Origin: Candidatus Peribacteria bacterium
GTDB lineage: Bacteria; Patescibacteriota; Gracilibacteria; Peribacterales; Peribacteraceae
Reading direction: 5' to 3'
Length of the DNA stretch: 34,057 nt
Assembly: GCA_016866875.1 (NCBI GenBank)
Contig: VGKY01000009.1
Span: 1-34,057 of the forward strand
Shown: positions 23,116-29,813 of the stretch, in pieces
How positions within the stretch are numbered: position 1 is the stretch's first letter
Layout of the letters: each line of letters opens with the position of its first letter
Position numbers and translations under genes: made by a program
The notes under the pieces: generated by a model
The model's database searches: none
What the model was told of the DNA's origin: nothing
The model's input: the letters and a program-made list of their open reading frames with translations, nothing else

Positions 23116-23844
23116 CTAGGCTTTCGCAGCGATCACCTCTGCAATTTCCTCCGCGCGATCCCGGTGCACGCGGTGGCGAACACCGTGGTAGATATGCAGC
23201 GCACTTTCGGCAATCGCCTTGTGCATGATGTGAGCGTCTCCTACGGGCGTCATGCGATCATCTTCGCCCCAGAAGATGTCTGTTGGGACCGCGATACGCG
23301 GGAGGAGTGGTCGCAGATCTTCCCGGGAAACATGGATCAGTGTCTGCTGCATGATGGGGGAAGCCTTTTCGTAGTCGTGCACGCGTACGAGTTTGTACAG
23401 CAACGTTTTCCCCAGCGGCTGCAGTACCCTCAATCCGGGAATGCGTAGGAGTGCCTTTCCGGTCTTGGCCAGCGTGAGGCCGAAGATTCTCTTGAGATGC
23501 CTCGGATGTTTTATTCCTGCAGCGGCGCAGAGAAACACGTGAGTAGGGAGCAGGGGGCAGGGAACAGTATTTCCGGACGCTAACAATTTGATCGCGATGC
23601 GGCCTCCGTGGCTGTGACCGAGGAGCATGTATGGTCCCGAAATATTGTTGCGGATGTAGGTAGAGACCCATGCGACATAGTCATCCGTCGTCCAGGGTTC
23701 TTTCGGTTCTGACTCCTCGCCAAATCCCGGGAGATCCGGTGCAAGCACAGTGATCCCCGATCCCTCGAGCGCGATCTTGAGTTCATGAAACGAATGGTGG
23801 TCGCCGCCCCAGCCGTGGAGGCAGAGGAGAGTGGTGCTTTTCAC
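23116..23844 (-). CDS. Alpha/beta hydrolase fold protein
   Basis: This 242-residue cytoplasmic hydrolase has the oxyanion-hole strand LLCLHGWGGDHHSF, VLAPDLPGFGEES, the nucleophile elbow LLGHSHGGRIAIK (Ser 78), the acid in FWGEDDRMTP and the C-terminal His in HGVRHRVHRDRAEE. The Ser-Asp-His triad is complete, so it should be an active esterase or related enzyme; the substrate cannot be predicted. It starts at GTG 23844 with a TATGCT box ending six bases upstream, so a leaderless message is likely. A 7-bp repeat (23541-23567) is translated as TVPCPLLPT between the nucleophile and the lid. Confidence 0.88.
   Translation of the reverse strand: MKSTTLLCLHGWGGDHHSFHELKIALEGSGITVLAPDLPGFGEESEPKEPWTTDDYVAWVSTYIRNNISGPYMLLGHSHGGRIAIKLLASGNTVPCPLLPTHVFLCAAAGIKHPRHLKRIFGLTLAKTGKALLRIPGLRVLQPLGKTLLYKLVRVHDYEKASPIMQQTLIHVSREDLRPLLPRIAVPTDIFWGEDDRMTPVGDAHIMHKAIAESALHIYHGVRHRVHRDRAEEIAEVIAAKA
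23541..23567. repeat. Heptamer repeat (GAGCAGG type) inside the hydrolase gene
   Basis: GAGTAGG, GAGCAGG, GGGCAGG, GAACAG are four near-identical heptamers. They are translated in frame in the minus-strand hydrolase gene as TVPCPLLPT. Confidence 0.75.
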
Positions 23845-23983
23845 GGATGAAGCATAGTGCTTTCCCGATGTCTTTGTCGAAGGATTACGCCATTCCCATA
23901 GCCCTCTTGATCTCTTGCAAAGTCGTACTCTCCTCGCGTTTTGTGTTTACGACTTCCTTTCCTTTGATTCATACTGTTGGCAT

Positions 23984-24049
23984 GTCACGGCCCGCCCGTA
24001 CCGAACGTCGGTACGTTCGGGCGGGTAGCCCTGCCTGCCGGCAGGCAGG
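23984..24049. repeat. Palindrome cluster including CCTGCCTGCC/GGCAGGCAGG
   Basis: The 20-bp sequence at 24030-24049 is a perfect palindrome. Just upstream, CGTACCGA-ACG-TCGGTACG is a hairpin (23997-24015) between GCCCGCC and GGCGGGT arms. Same family as the insert in the FemAB-type gene. No gene is supported here. Confidence 0.75.
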
Positions 24050-24135
24050 TCAGTTGACCGCCGAGCGCTTGCGCGAGGCGTAATCCAAAGAAATTTGCTC
24101 GATCCTTCATCATCACATCTTCATACTTGACCCAT

Positions 24136-24211
24136 GTCACGGTAGCTCAGTTGGTAGAGCACGGGACTCATAAGCCCGGGGTCGCCGGTTCAATCCCGGC
24201 CCGTGACACCA
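24136..24211 (+). tRNA. tRNA-Met (anticodon CAT), elongator type
   Basis: The acceptor GTCACGG pairs with CCGTGAC, followed by A and an encoded CCA. The D arm is GTAGCTCAGTTGGTAGAGC, the anticodon loop CTCATAA and the T arm CCGGTTCAATCCCGG. The first pair is normal G-C, so it is not a typical initiator (which has a mismatch at 1-72). The anticodon stem (CGGGA/GCCCG) has an A-G mismatch next to the loop. A CAT anticodon could also belong to a tRNA-Ile that reads ATA after lysidine modification. Confidence 0.88.
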
Positions 24212-24330
24212 TTCGATTCGGCGCTTCGCGCCTCACTCATGGTCGTCGGCCCTTCGGGCCTCCGGCCACCTCTTTGCCGAATCGAATGACCCTGAGCGGA
24301 GCCGCGTCGCAACGCGGCGGAGTCGAAGGG
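24211..24330. repeat. Nested palindromic element directly after tRNA-Met
   Basis: Perfect 12-bp inverted repeats (ATTCGATTCGGC at 24211, GCCGAATCGAAT at 24276) enclose two smaller hairpins (GGCGCTTCGCGCC and GGCCCTTCGGGCC). Then comes CCCTGAGCGGAG...GAGTCGAAGGG (24290-24330) split by a CCGCGT-CGCA-ACGCGG hairpin. The left repeat shares its first base with the final A of the tRNA. Only palindromes and no gene are visible. Confidence 0.75.
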
Positions 24331-24363
24331 CCCAACACATACAACACACAAAACATTCTCTGG

Positions 24364-24369
24364 TATCAT
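24364..24369 (+). promoter_or_regulatory. Extended -10 box for the second GIY-YIG gene
   Basis: TGG-TATCAT ends eight bases before the ATG at 24378, another probable leaderless start. Confidence 0.5.
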
Positions 24370-24377
24370 CAGTCACT

Positions 24378-24638
24378 ATGCCCGAGTCATGGCACGTCTA
24401 CATAGGCCAAGCGCCAACCGGCTGGTACTACACTGGCATTTCGACCGATCCGCATAAACAGATTCAAGACCACAACTTCGACAAGGGGGCAAAATTCTCA
24501 CGCGATCAAGGAGCACTGAGATTGCTCTACGTTTCTCCGCCATTTGAAACGAAATCAGAGGCTCGCAGACGCGAAATACAGATCAAAGGCTGGACGAGAG
24601 AGAAGAAAGAGAAGCTGATTCGAGGGGAGTGGGAGTGA
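24378..24638 (+). CDS. Small GIY-YIG nuclease-superfamily protein
   Basis: This 86-residue single-domain protein has WHVYIGQAPTGWYYTGISTD, where VYI and YTG stand in for the GIY and YIG triplets. It continues with the DHNFDKGAKFSRDQGALRLL strand and the SEARRREIQIKGWTREKKEK helix, which carries the conserved Glu. It is about the same length as the protein at 3163-3411 but diverged from it. Likely a DNA-acting nuclease of unknown target. The close extended -10 box predicts a leaderless message. No neighbour on the same strand is close enough to call an operon. Confidence 0.8.
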   Translation: MPESWHVYIGQAPTGWYYTGISTDPHKQIQDHNFDKGAKFSRDQGALRLLYVSPPFETKSEARRREIQIKGWTREKKEKLIRGEWE

Positions 24639-24701
24639 TTGCCATCCAGGGCTCCCCAGAGTGATTAATTCTGATACGATTACATCGAATTTTCAGAACT
24701 T

Positions 24702-24815
24702 ATGCTTCTTGTCCCTGCAGTCATTAAGCCGTCTTCGGTCCAGGGTGTTGGCCTCTTTGCCGATGCAGATATTCCCAAAGACACTGTTGTATCCCGAAGG
24801 CTTCCCATTCCGTGA
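24702..24815 (+). pseudogene. SET-domain N-terminal fragment
   Basis: A 37-codon frame reads MLLVPAVIKPSSVQGVGLFA then DADIPKDTVV and stops at TGA 24813. The IKPSSVQGVGLFA...DIPKDTVV pattern is the start of SET-domain protein methyltransferases, where the substrate and cofactor regions would follow. None follows, so this is the truncated 5' end of a lost gene. A start inside the tail could also provide the start of the lipoprotein (ATG 24836), but the frames differ. Confidence 0.55.
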
Positions 24816-24835
24816 AGCGAATGCACAATCCTGCT

Positions 24836-25438
24836 ATGAACATTCGACAATGGTTTCCATCATTCCTGGCTCTTGCACTCGCGGGCTGCACTTCTGTGCA
24901 GTCTCCGCCTGTCTCGGAACCCGCACCGATTACCTCATCCCCGGCTTCATCCATCAGCTCGATTCAGGCATTCCCCTATGTTCCTCCGGGCGAGGAGATG
25001 TCGAATCCCGACGAACTTCCCTTTAGCTACAATGCAGGTTCGCTTGACCTCAAGCTCTACCGCTTCACGGAACCCGCATCCGATGAATTCGACTATTTGG
25101 TGAAGAACAGTGCCGATACAAGCTGCGCGCCCAAGCGCCCAGCAGGATATTTTGAAGCACTCGCTAAAACCTTCGCAGGGGCTACGAAGACAACCTATGC
25201 CTTCCAAGCCCAGTCAGGCCCATATAGGGGCAGTGTCTTTCAGCTTGTCCTCATCCCGAATCGCCAACATTATCGTGATGTGGAGAAGGTAAGAGAGGAC
25301 TTTTACGCTTGCCACGTTGGAGCAATGATCGCCTTCAAGGTCTCGCCAGAGTGGCTCCTCTTGGAATCCGGTTGTGGAGGAGTAGATGAGGGATGCGGCG
25401 TGATCGGTGATCAACTGAAGCCTACGATCCATGATTAA
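24836..25438 (+). CDS. Lipoprotein of unknown function
   Basis: This 200-residue protein has a clear lipoprotein signal (MNIRQWFPSFLALALAGC, Cys 18), then a Ser/Pro-rich linker (about residues 20-50) and a globular region with several cysteines (SADTSCAPK, DFYACHVG, LLESGCGGVDEGCGV). The Cys pairs suggest disulfides in an exported protein. I do not recognise the family. In-frame starts at 24812 (GTG) and 24821 (ATG) would add residues before the signal; 24836 gives a normal signal length. It is convergent with the GT-C-like gene. Confidence 0.6.
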   Translation: MNIRQWFPSFLALALAGCTSVQSPPVSEPAPITSSPASSISSIQAFPYVPPGEEMSNPDELPFSYNAGSLDLKLYRFTEPASDEFDYLVKNSADTSCAPKRPAGYFEALAKTFAGATKTTYAFQAQSGPYRGSVFQLVLIPNRQHYRDVEKVREDFYACHVGAMIAFKVSPEWLLLESGCGGVDEGCGVIGDQLKPTIHD

Positions 25439-25526
25439 CTGCTTAAGCGAATTCACCCCTGTGAAGCTGACCTCTCAATGGGCATCGGAGATTCAATGTG
25501 TATACTGTGCCTCCCCTGTCACCACC

Positions 25527-25548
25527 GTGAATCACGAGCGTGATTCAC
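25527..25548. repeat. Perfect hairpin (GTGAATCAC-GAGC-GTGATTCAC)
   Basis: A nine-pair stem with a GAGC loop spans the stop codon of the minus-strand GT-C-like gene. There is no T run on either strand, so a classical terminator is unlikely. It could be an operator or an mRNA-stabilising stem. TATACT lies at 25501-25506. Confidence 0.65.
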
Positions 25549-26909
25549 ACTGTATGACTACGTTCTGCGTTGCCCGGCCAGGTGCCGACCATCAGTACTA
25601 GCGCAAGGATCACCAGTGCGGAAGCGGGCATCATCTGCCTGGCAAAGGATTGTCCGTTGAGCAGGAAGGCGACGTTTGGTGTTGCAAGGTAGATGACGGC
25701 GTTCATGGCGATGATCGCGAGTGGCCAGAGGAGAGCGGGGAATGCAGATGCATGGATTGCAGGGTGCCGATGGTGACGCAGTAGCAGGAGAGCGGCGATG
25801 GGCGCCAGGATCCACGTTACTCCAAGGGAGCCAAGCTCCCACAGCGCGGCGAAAAACATGCTCACGCCTTCCGGGTGCCACGCCAAGGAGAAATCGGAGT
25901 CGTGGGGCGTGAGGCCATATCCCTTGAGCTGCAGGAACACGAGGAAGGGGAGGAAGGCGAAGAGGGGAACGGCGAGGAGCGAACGCCATGGGCGCATCCG
26001 TCCTCTGCGCCATGCGATGAGCGTGCCGAAGGCAACCCACGGAAGGTAGCCGAAGTAGAGCCCCTCGGATTTCGTCCACAGTGCACCGAGCACGCAGAGA
26101 CCGGAGAGCGTCGCCCACCGCACCTCTCCCGTTTGTTCGAAGAGTGCGAGCGAGAGGAACGAGAGCATGAGGTATGTCGTGAGGTGTACGTCGCCGTAGC
26201 CTTGAGCCAGGTGGATGCTCATGAGGGGAATGCCGGCAACGAGCGTCATGCCCATGAGCGCGGCATCTGTCCCACGCAGTTTCCTCAGCATCAGGAATGC
26301 GGCGAAAAGCGACGTCCACGAGAAGAGAAACGTCACAGCATTCGCCGCTCGGTCGCTCCAAGGGCCGATCTGATTGACCACGATCTGCAGGCTGTGGACG
26401 AGGATCGGGTACTGTGGCTTTGCCACTCCGCGCGCTTCGGTGCGGTCGAAGGCGATCGCACGATCTTCGAACGATACGCGCGAGCGCATCGTCCAGTTCG
26501 TGAAGCTGTCGATCGAGAAGCTATGGAGGACGAGAGCGTGGATGGCACTGAAGGAGAAGATGGCCGTCAGGAGCAATGTGCAGCAGATCCGGTACGAGCG
26601 TCGCTGGCGCACGGCTGGCCTTGGGGGTAGATCGATGGATGGGCATGCGTCGTCGGATATCTGCCGTCGTGAGCGCAGCCACAGGAGTGTGGCGATGACA
26701 AGGGCGTGACCTCCGAGCAGTACCAGAGGCGAGAGCTTTGCCCCGATGACCGTGCAGAGGAAGACCAGCAGGACGTTGCTTACGGCCGCGAGCGGTAGCG
26801 CGAGGCTCCAGAGTAGAGCACAGCGGCTCTTGCCGAGCGTGAGGGTGCCAAGCAGTCGCCCTTCGGTGAGGAGGAGCGAGAGAGCGAAGATGCATGCGAG
26901 GAGCTTCAT
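25545..26909 (-). CDS. Multi-pass membrane protein, GT-C glycosyltransferase-like
   Basis: This 454-residue protein has about 10-12 membrane helices. After an N-terminal helical pair, the loop VLHSFSIDSFTNWTMRSRV and the following FEDRAIAFDRTEARGVAKPQYPIL resemble the periplasmic first loop of GT-C glycosyltransferases, where Asp residues coordinate a lipid-linked sugar donor. Such enzymes use polyprenyl-phosphate sugars to glycosylate proteins or lipids outside the membrane. The match is by topology and a few motifs, so a precise family is not assigned. The ATG at 26909 overlaps the stop of the upstream gene by four bases (ATGA); upstream in-frame starts would give a non-membrane basic extension. 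Confidence 0.62.
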   Translation of the reverse strand: MKLLACIFALSLLLTEGRLLGTLTLGKSRCALLWSLALPLAAVSNVLLVFLCTVIGAKLSPLVLLGGHALVIATLLWLRSRRQISDDACPSIDLPPRPAVRQRRSYRICCTLLLTAIFSFSAIHALVLHSFSIDSFTNWTMRSRVSFEDRAIAFDRTEARGVAKPQYPILVHSLQIVVNQIGPWSDRAANAVTFLFSWTSLFAAFLMLRKLRGTDAALMGMTLVAGIPLMSIHLAQGYGDVHLTTYLMLSFLSLALFEQTGEVRWATLSGLCVLGALWTKSEGLYFGYLPWVAFGTLIAWRRGRMRPWRSLLAVPLFAFLPFLVFLQLKGYGLTPHDSDFSLAWHPEGVSMFFAALWELGSLGVTWILAPIAALLLLRHHRHPAIHASAFPALLWPLAIIAMNAVIYLATPNVAFLLNGQSFARQMMPASALVILALVLMVGTWPGNAERSHTV

Positions 26910-27934
26910 CGGGTGATGGCGAAGAGCACGGAACCGTCCGGGAATTTCTGGAGGAATCTTGCAGGTCCCTCGACTCTCCCGCAGTGTAGTACGCCGTCTT
27001 CTTCGTACCATCCGGGCTGAGCATGTACAACGATGAACGTCGCTGCGGCTAGGCTCTCAGGATCGCGGGAGACGGAGCTGGGGTAGAGGAAGTACCGCAG
27101 GGCTTTCTCGTAGAAATCGCTCTCGCTCGTGCAGACGAAGACGAAGCGCTCAATGTCTCTAGCCTCTGCTTCCTGGCGAATGGTATGTGCCATCGCCTCC
27201 ACGGATCCGAGTTGCGCGTACGTGCCGTCGGAAGCCCACGTACGAAGGTGCATAGCGGTCATCGTCACAAGATCCATCGAGAACCATGCCTGGTACCCTA
27301 GTGCGCAGACGAGCACGATCGCGAGGGATCGGCTGAGCGCTCTCTCGCGGCGAAGCTTGCTCATGAGGAAGATCCCGAAGAGCGCTGCTGCAAGCACGAT
27401 GTATCCCAGTGGGATGCCGACGATGCGGTATCCGCGCAGCGTGTGAGCGCTCGATGCTTGATACTCTTCGGGAAGGCGCAGGTGCTTGCGTGCTACCCGA
27501 ACGATCGTCGTGAGTCTCGCAGAGGTGAAGACCGCCCTCCCCAGCTCAGCGGTGCTGCCCGCAGTCCCCATGCACGCCACCAGATAGTTCTGCGACCAAG
27601 GTGCCCAGCCCGGTGATGTCGTGAGGTCAATGGATGCCCGATGTGATCCTGCAGGGAGCGCAAATCGTACGAGGTGCTGCGGATCGCCCTTTCCATTGCT
27701 GCGCAGTGGTCCTGTGTCGCAGGAGAGAGGGTGCGTTGCGGCATAGGAGATCTCCACGGTTTCCCCGGCTCCGACGAGCATTACCGTACTGACGGTGTTC
27801 ATGCCCATGCGCTCGATGCGCTCCTCCTCAGTCAGGTGTCTGTGGGGGGTGATTTCCACGATCTCGCCTTGCGCAAACGCGCCAGATGACAGCGCGCACA
27901 GGAGTGCGGTACCGGCGATGATGCGCATATGCAT
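26906..27934 (-). CDS. Exported membrane protein of unknown function, coupled to the GT-C-like gene
   Basis: This 342-residue protein has an N-terminal signal peptide (MHMRIIAGTALLCALSSGAFAQG). About 140 extracytoplasmic residues follow, with DTGPLRSNGKGDPQHLV and LPAGSHRASIDLTTSPGW. Then come two membrane helices (IPLGYIVLAAALFGIFLM and SLAIVLVCALGYQAWFSM) and a C-terminal domain of about 110 residues with FVFVCTSESDFYEKALRY. I do not recognise the family. A TATACT box ending eight bases before the ATG at 27934 supports that start and a leaderless mRNA. It overlaps the GT-C-like gene, so the two probably act together in surface glycan synthesis or transport. Confidence 0.6.
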   Translation of the reverse strand: MHMRIIAGTALLCALSSGAFAQGEIVEITPHRHLTEEERIERMGMNTVSTVMLVGAGETVEISYAATHPLSCDTGPLRSNGKGDPQHLVRFALPAGSHRASIDLTTSPGWAPWSQNYLVACMGTAGSTAELGRAVFTSARLTTIVRVARKHLRLPEEYQASSAHTLRGYRIVGIPLGYIVLAAALFGIFLMSKLRRERALSRSLAIVLVCALGYQAWFSMDLVTMTAMHLRTWASDGTYAQLGSVEAMAHTIRQEAEARDIERFVFVCTSESDFYEKALRYFLYPSSVSRDPESLAAATFIVVHAQPGWYEEDGVLHCGRVEGPARFLQKFPDGSVLFAITR

Positions 27935-27942
27935 GCACACGG

Positions 27943-27948
27943 AGTATA
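27943..27948 (-). promoter_or_regulatory. -10 box for the exported membrane protein gene
   Basis: TATACT on the minus strand ends eight bases before the ATG at 27934. Confidence 0.45.
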
Positions 27949-28001
27949 GAGAAAGTGGGGGATTTGCAGGGAATCCGGAATGCAGCCCAAATAATTGACT
28001 A

Positions 28002-28166
28002 ATGATCAATATATTTTACTCCGCTGTGATGGAAGCGCTGCGCGCGCGGGTTGCGGCTGATACCTTTGTGCTGATCGAGTACATCCCAGGGGAGACCGAT
28101 CCCGAGCTGGTCGAAATGAACCTCGCGAAGGACTTGGCTCTTATTGGCTGGACTGCTTCTCCGTAA
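28002..28166 (+). CDS. Small putative protein of 45-54 residues
   Basis: The open frame gives up to 54 residues. From an internal ATG at 28029 it reads MEALRARVAADTFVLIEYIP, then GETDPELVEMNLAKDLALIG. The codon choice is like that of the neighbouring genes and the peptide could be a soluble alpha/beta fragment, but no family is recognised. A strong terminator hairpin follows 30 bases later. A TTTACT box ends eight bases before ATG 28029, so the shorter form is likelier. Confidence 0.4.
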   Translation: MINIFYSAVMEALRARVAADTFVLIEYIPGETDPELVEMNLAKDLALIGWTASP

Positions 28167-28198
28167 CGGATTTCACGTTTCATGCTCAAAACCACCGT

Positions 28199-28232
28199 CC
28201 AGCACCTTTCTCGCGAAAGGTGCTGGGTTTTT
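28199..28232. terminator. Rho-independent terminator, usable from both sides
   Basis: CCAGCACCTTT pairs with AAAGGTGCTGG around a CTCG-type loop, an 11-pair perfect stem followed by GTTTTTC. It ends the small + strand gene. The T run borders the stop codon of the minus-strand DoxX-like gene, and A residues on the other side also fit minus-strand termination. Confidence 0.85.
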
Positions 28233-28582
28233 CAAAGCAGGATCGCGAGTGCCACCGCACTAAGCATCAGCCCTAGATCCCGAACGAAGAGATCATTGAT
28301 TCCCGTTTGCGTGAGAATGAAGCAGAGGTGCAGCGTCATGCCCCATGCAGCGATGCGACGGATGATGGTCTTTGGAAAGAGGAGCCCACTCGCAAGAATG
28401 ATTTCGGAGGCTCCGGTGACCATGAGCCACTGCGATTTGGAAAGCCCGACAAGTCCGTCGATCCACGGGGGCATCCAGGCGATCCACGAAAGCGGATGGA
28501 GGAATTTGTCTATCCCGAAGACGCCGAAGACGATGATCATGGCGCTCATGAGCACACCCCGCGCGATCGCAGTATTTAGCAT
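28232..28582 (-). CDS. DoxX-like membrane protein
   Basis: This 116-residue protein has four membrane helices: MSAMIIVFGVFGIDKFLHP, SQWLMVTGASEIILASGLL, a third around AAWGMTLHLCFILTQT, and the C-terminal LMLSAVALAIL. The GIDKFLHPLSWIAWMPPW and GASEIILASGLLFP patterns are typical of DoxX/SURF4-type small proteins, some of which act with thiosulfate:quinone or thiol redox chemistry; most have no known function. The start has GAGGAG just upstream but also a TACACT box seven bases away. It shares a divergent promoter region with the cupredoxin lipoprotein gene. Confidence 0.75.
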   Translation of the reverse strand: MLNTAIARGVLMSAMIIVFGVFGIDKFLHPLSWIAWMPPWIDGLVGLSKSQWLMVTGASEIILASGLLFPKTIIRRIAAWGMTLHLCFILTQTGINDLFVRDLGLMLSAVALAILL

Positions 28583-28589
28583 ACTCCTC

Positions 28590-28604
28590 AGTGTACCCTA
28601 CACT
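28590..28604. promoter_or_regulatory. Divergent -10 boxes arranged as a palindrome (AGTGTA-CCC-TACACT)
   Basis: The minus strand TACACT (28590-28595) serves the DoxX-like gene and the plus strand TACACT (28599-28604) the cupredoxin lipoprotein. They are separated by three bases, so two RNA polymerases could not bind at once. A regulator that binds the palindrome could control both. Confidence 0.5.
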
Positions 28605-28631
28605 CGTAGCGCTTCCATTCTCCAAGCATTC

Positions 28632-29099
28632 ATGACGTTCTTCCGCCTTCTTCCTGTTCTTGCTCTCCTCGTGGCCTGTAGCCAAAGCAATCCGTCAGTG
28701 CAGGAGCCCGCAGCCGATGGTCCCGCCATGGGTATGCCGGTGCCCGGGATGGAGGACGTCGATGAGATGGTTGTCACGGAGGATGCCGGAGGAGACGGAT
28801 CCGGTGTCGTTCCTGCGGCTGCGCCTCGCATTGTACGCATGGAGGCAACTAATTGGGCGTTCACGCCGAGTGCACTGACGCTGAAGAAGGGCGAGAAGGT
28901 CACTCTGCAGCTTGTCGGCGTGTCAGGTATGCACGGCATCGGCATCCCGGATCTTGGTATCAGCCAGAAATTCGGCCCAGGAGAGACGGTTTCCGTTGCC
29001 ATTCCCACCGATAAGACCGGTTCATTCAGTTTCCGCTGCAATGTCCCGTGCGGAGCGGGGCACAGGGACATGACGGGAACGATAGTGATAGAGGACTAA
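28632..29099 (+). CDS. Lipoprotein with CuA-type cupredoxin domain
   Basis: This 155-residue protein has a lipoprotein signal (lipobox VAC, Cys 16) and a Met/Ala/Pro-rich linker with GMPVPGMEDVDEMV, perhaps a weak copper-binding stretch. The cupredoxin domain occupies about residues 68-155. It has MHGIGIPDLGI for the first His ligand and the loop CNVPCGAGHRDM, giving Cys-x3-Cys-x3-His-x2-Met. This ligand set matches the binuclear CuA site of cytochrome oxidase subunit 2 (C-x3-C-x3-H-x2-M plus an upstream His). CuA transfers electrons between cytochrome c and oxidase. No oxidase is in the window, so copper storage, delivery or a stand-alone electron carrier is possible. The 3' end starts a GACTAAGAAG repeat. 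Confidence 0.85.
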   Translation: MTFFRLLPVLALLVACSQSNPSVQEPAADGPAMGMPVPGMEDVDEMVVTEDAGGDGSGVVPAAAPRIVRMEATNWAFTPSALTLKKGEKVTLQLVGVSGMHGIGIPDLGISQKFGPGETVSVAIPTDKTGSFSFRCNVPCGAGHRDMTGTIVIED

Positions 29100-29180
29100 G
29101 AAGACGAAGAGGACTAAGAAGACGTAAAGGGCGAAGAGGAGTTCCTCTTCGTCTTTTTAGTCCTTTTCGTCTTTTTCGTC
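29091..29180. repeat. 9-bp purine/pyrimidine repeat hairpin after the cupredoxin gene
   Basis: GAGGACTAAGAAGACGAAGA-type purine repeats, beginning at the last codons of the cupredoxin gene, face TCCTCTTCGTCTTTTTAGTC-type pyrimidine repeats, with the apex GAAGAGGA/TCCTCTTC at 29133-29150. It lies in a 104-base gap before the next co-directional gene, so it may end or weaken the upstream transcript. Confidence 0.8.
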
Positions 29181-29203
29181 AGTTCCAGTAAGCTTCTTTC
29201 CAT

Positions 29204-29812
29204 ATGAAACATTCCCTCTGCCTCACAGGAGTCCTTGTGGCACTGCTCCTCAGTGCATGCGCCGCACGCGATCCCCATGCGATTGCCAATCCCGATCCCA
29301 ACCACACCCATGCAGACTTCGCCGTCTGGATGGATGGAGTGCGCATGGACTACTCGGCAGAGGAGCTCATGTCCGGTACGTCGACCGATGAAGCGACGCA
29401 CGATGAGGAGCATGAGCGACATGATCCATACCTACACCTTCACGATGGCGTGGGGCATGTGGTGCACCGGCACAAGCCGGGGCTGACCATTGGGGAGTTC
29501 TTTGCAACGATCGATATCGGCATTGCAGGGAATTGCTATTCTGCACATGCGCCGCTCGCGGATGGAGAGATCTGTGGCGATCATCCCTTTCGCATGTTCG
29601 TAAACGGGGAGGAGCGTCCTCTGGATCTCGCATACGCTTTTGAAGATCTGGATCAGATGCTCTTCACAAACGCGGTTGATGATGCAGAAGCAGAGGAGCA
29701 ACTGCAGCGATTGACGGACGACGCGTGCCTGTACTCCAAGCGTTGCCCATGGAGAGGGGAGCCCCCTGCCGAAAGCTGCATTGCAGATCCTGCGGTGCCG
29801 TGTGTGGAGTAG
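29204..29812 (+). CDS. His-rich lipoprotein, likely metal-binding
   Basis: This 202-residue protein has a lipoprotein signal (LLSAC, Cys 19). It is rich in His and acidic residues: NPDPNHTHADFAVWMDG, DEATHDEEHERHDPYLHLHD, GVGHVVHRHKPG. A GLTIGEFFATIDI segment and Cys residues (GNCYSAHAP, GEICGD, ACLYSKRCPW) follow. The clustered His/Asp/Glu suggest binding of copper or zinc. I have the impression that relatives with the same HLHDGVGxVVHxH pattern occur as hypothetical proteins in candidate-phylum genomes. It sits between two cupredoxin genes, so a role in metal capture outside the membrane is an inference. Confidence 0.68.
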   Translation: MKHSLCLTGVLVALLLSACAARDPHAIANPDPNHTHADFAVWMDGVRMDYSAEELMSGTSTDEATHDEEHERHDPYLHLHDGVGHVVHRHKPGLTIGEFFATIDIGIAGNCYSAHAPLADGEICGDHPFRMFVNGEERPLDLAYAFEDLDQMLFTNAVDDAEAEEQLQRLTDDACLYSKRCPWRGEPPAESCIADPAVPCVE

Positions 29813-29813
29813 A

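Noticed and set aside
23847-24083. Plus-strand frame of 78 codons
   Set aside because: Its end is made of the palindrome cluster and it has no domain or ribosome-binding or promoter signal.
24136-24330. Phage or integrative element attachment at tRNA-Met
   Set aside because: Palindromes start at the tRNA end, but there is no integrase, no second copy of the tRNA 3' end and no element genes in the window.
25501-25548. Rho-independent terminator between the lipoprotein and GT-C-like genes
   Set aside because: The hairpin is perfect, but there is no T run on either strand, so it is listed only as a hairpin.
28632-29099. Cytochrome c oxidase subunit 2
   Set aside because: The CuA loop matches, but the two N-terminal membrane helices of subunit 2 are missing and no subunit 1 or 3 genes are present.
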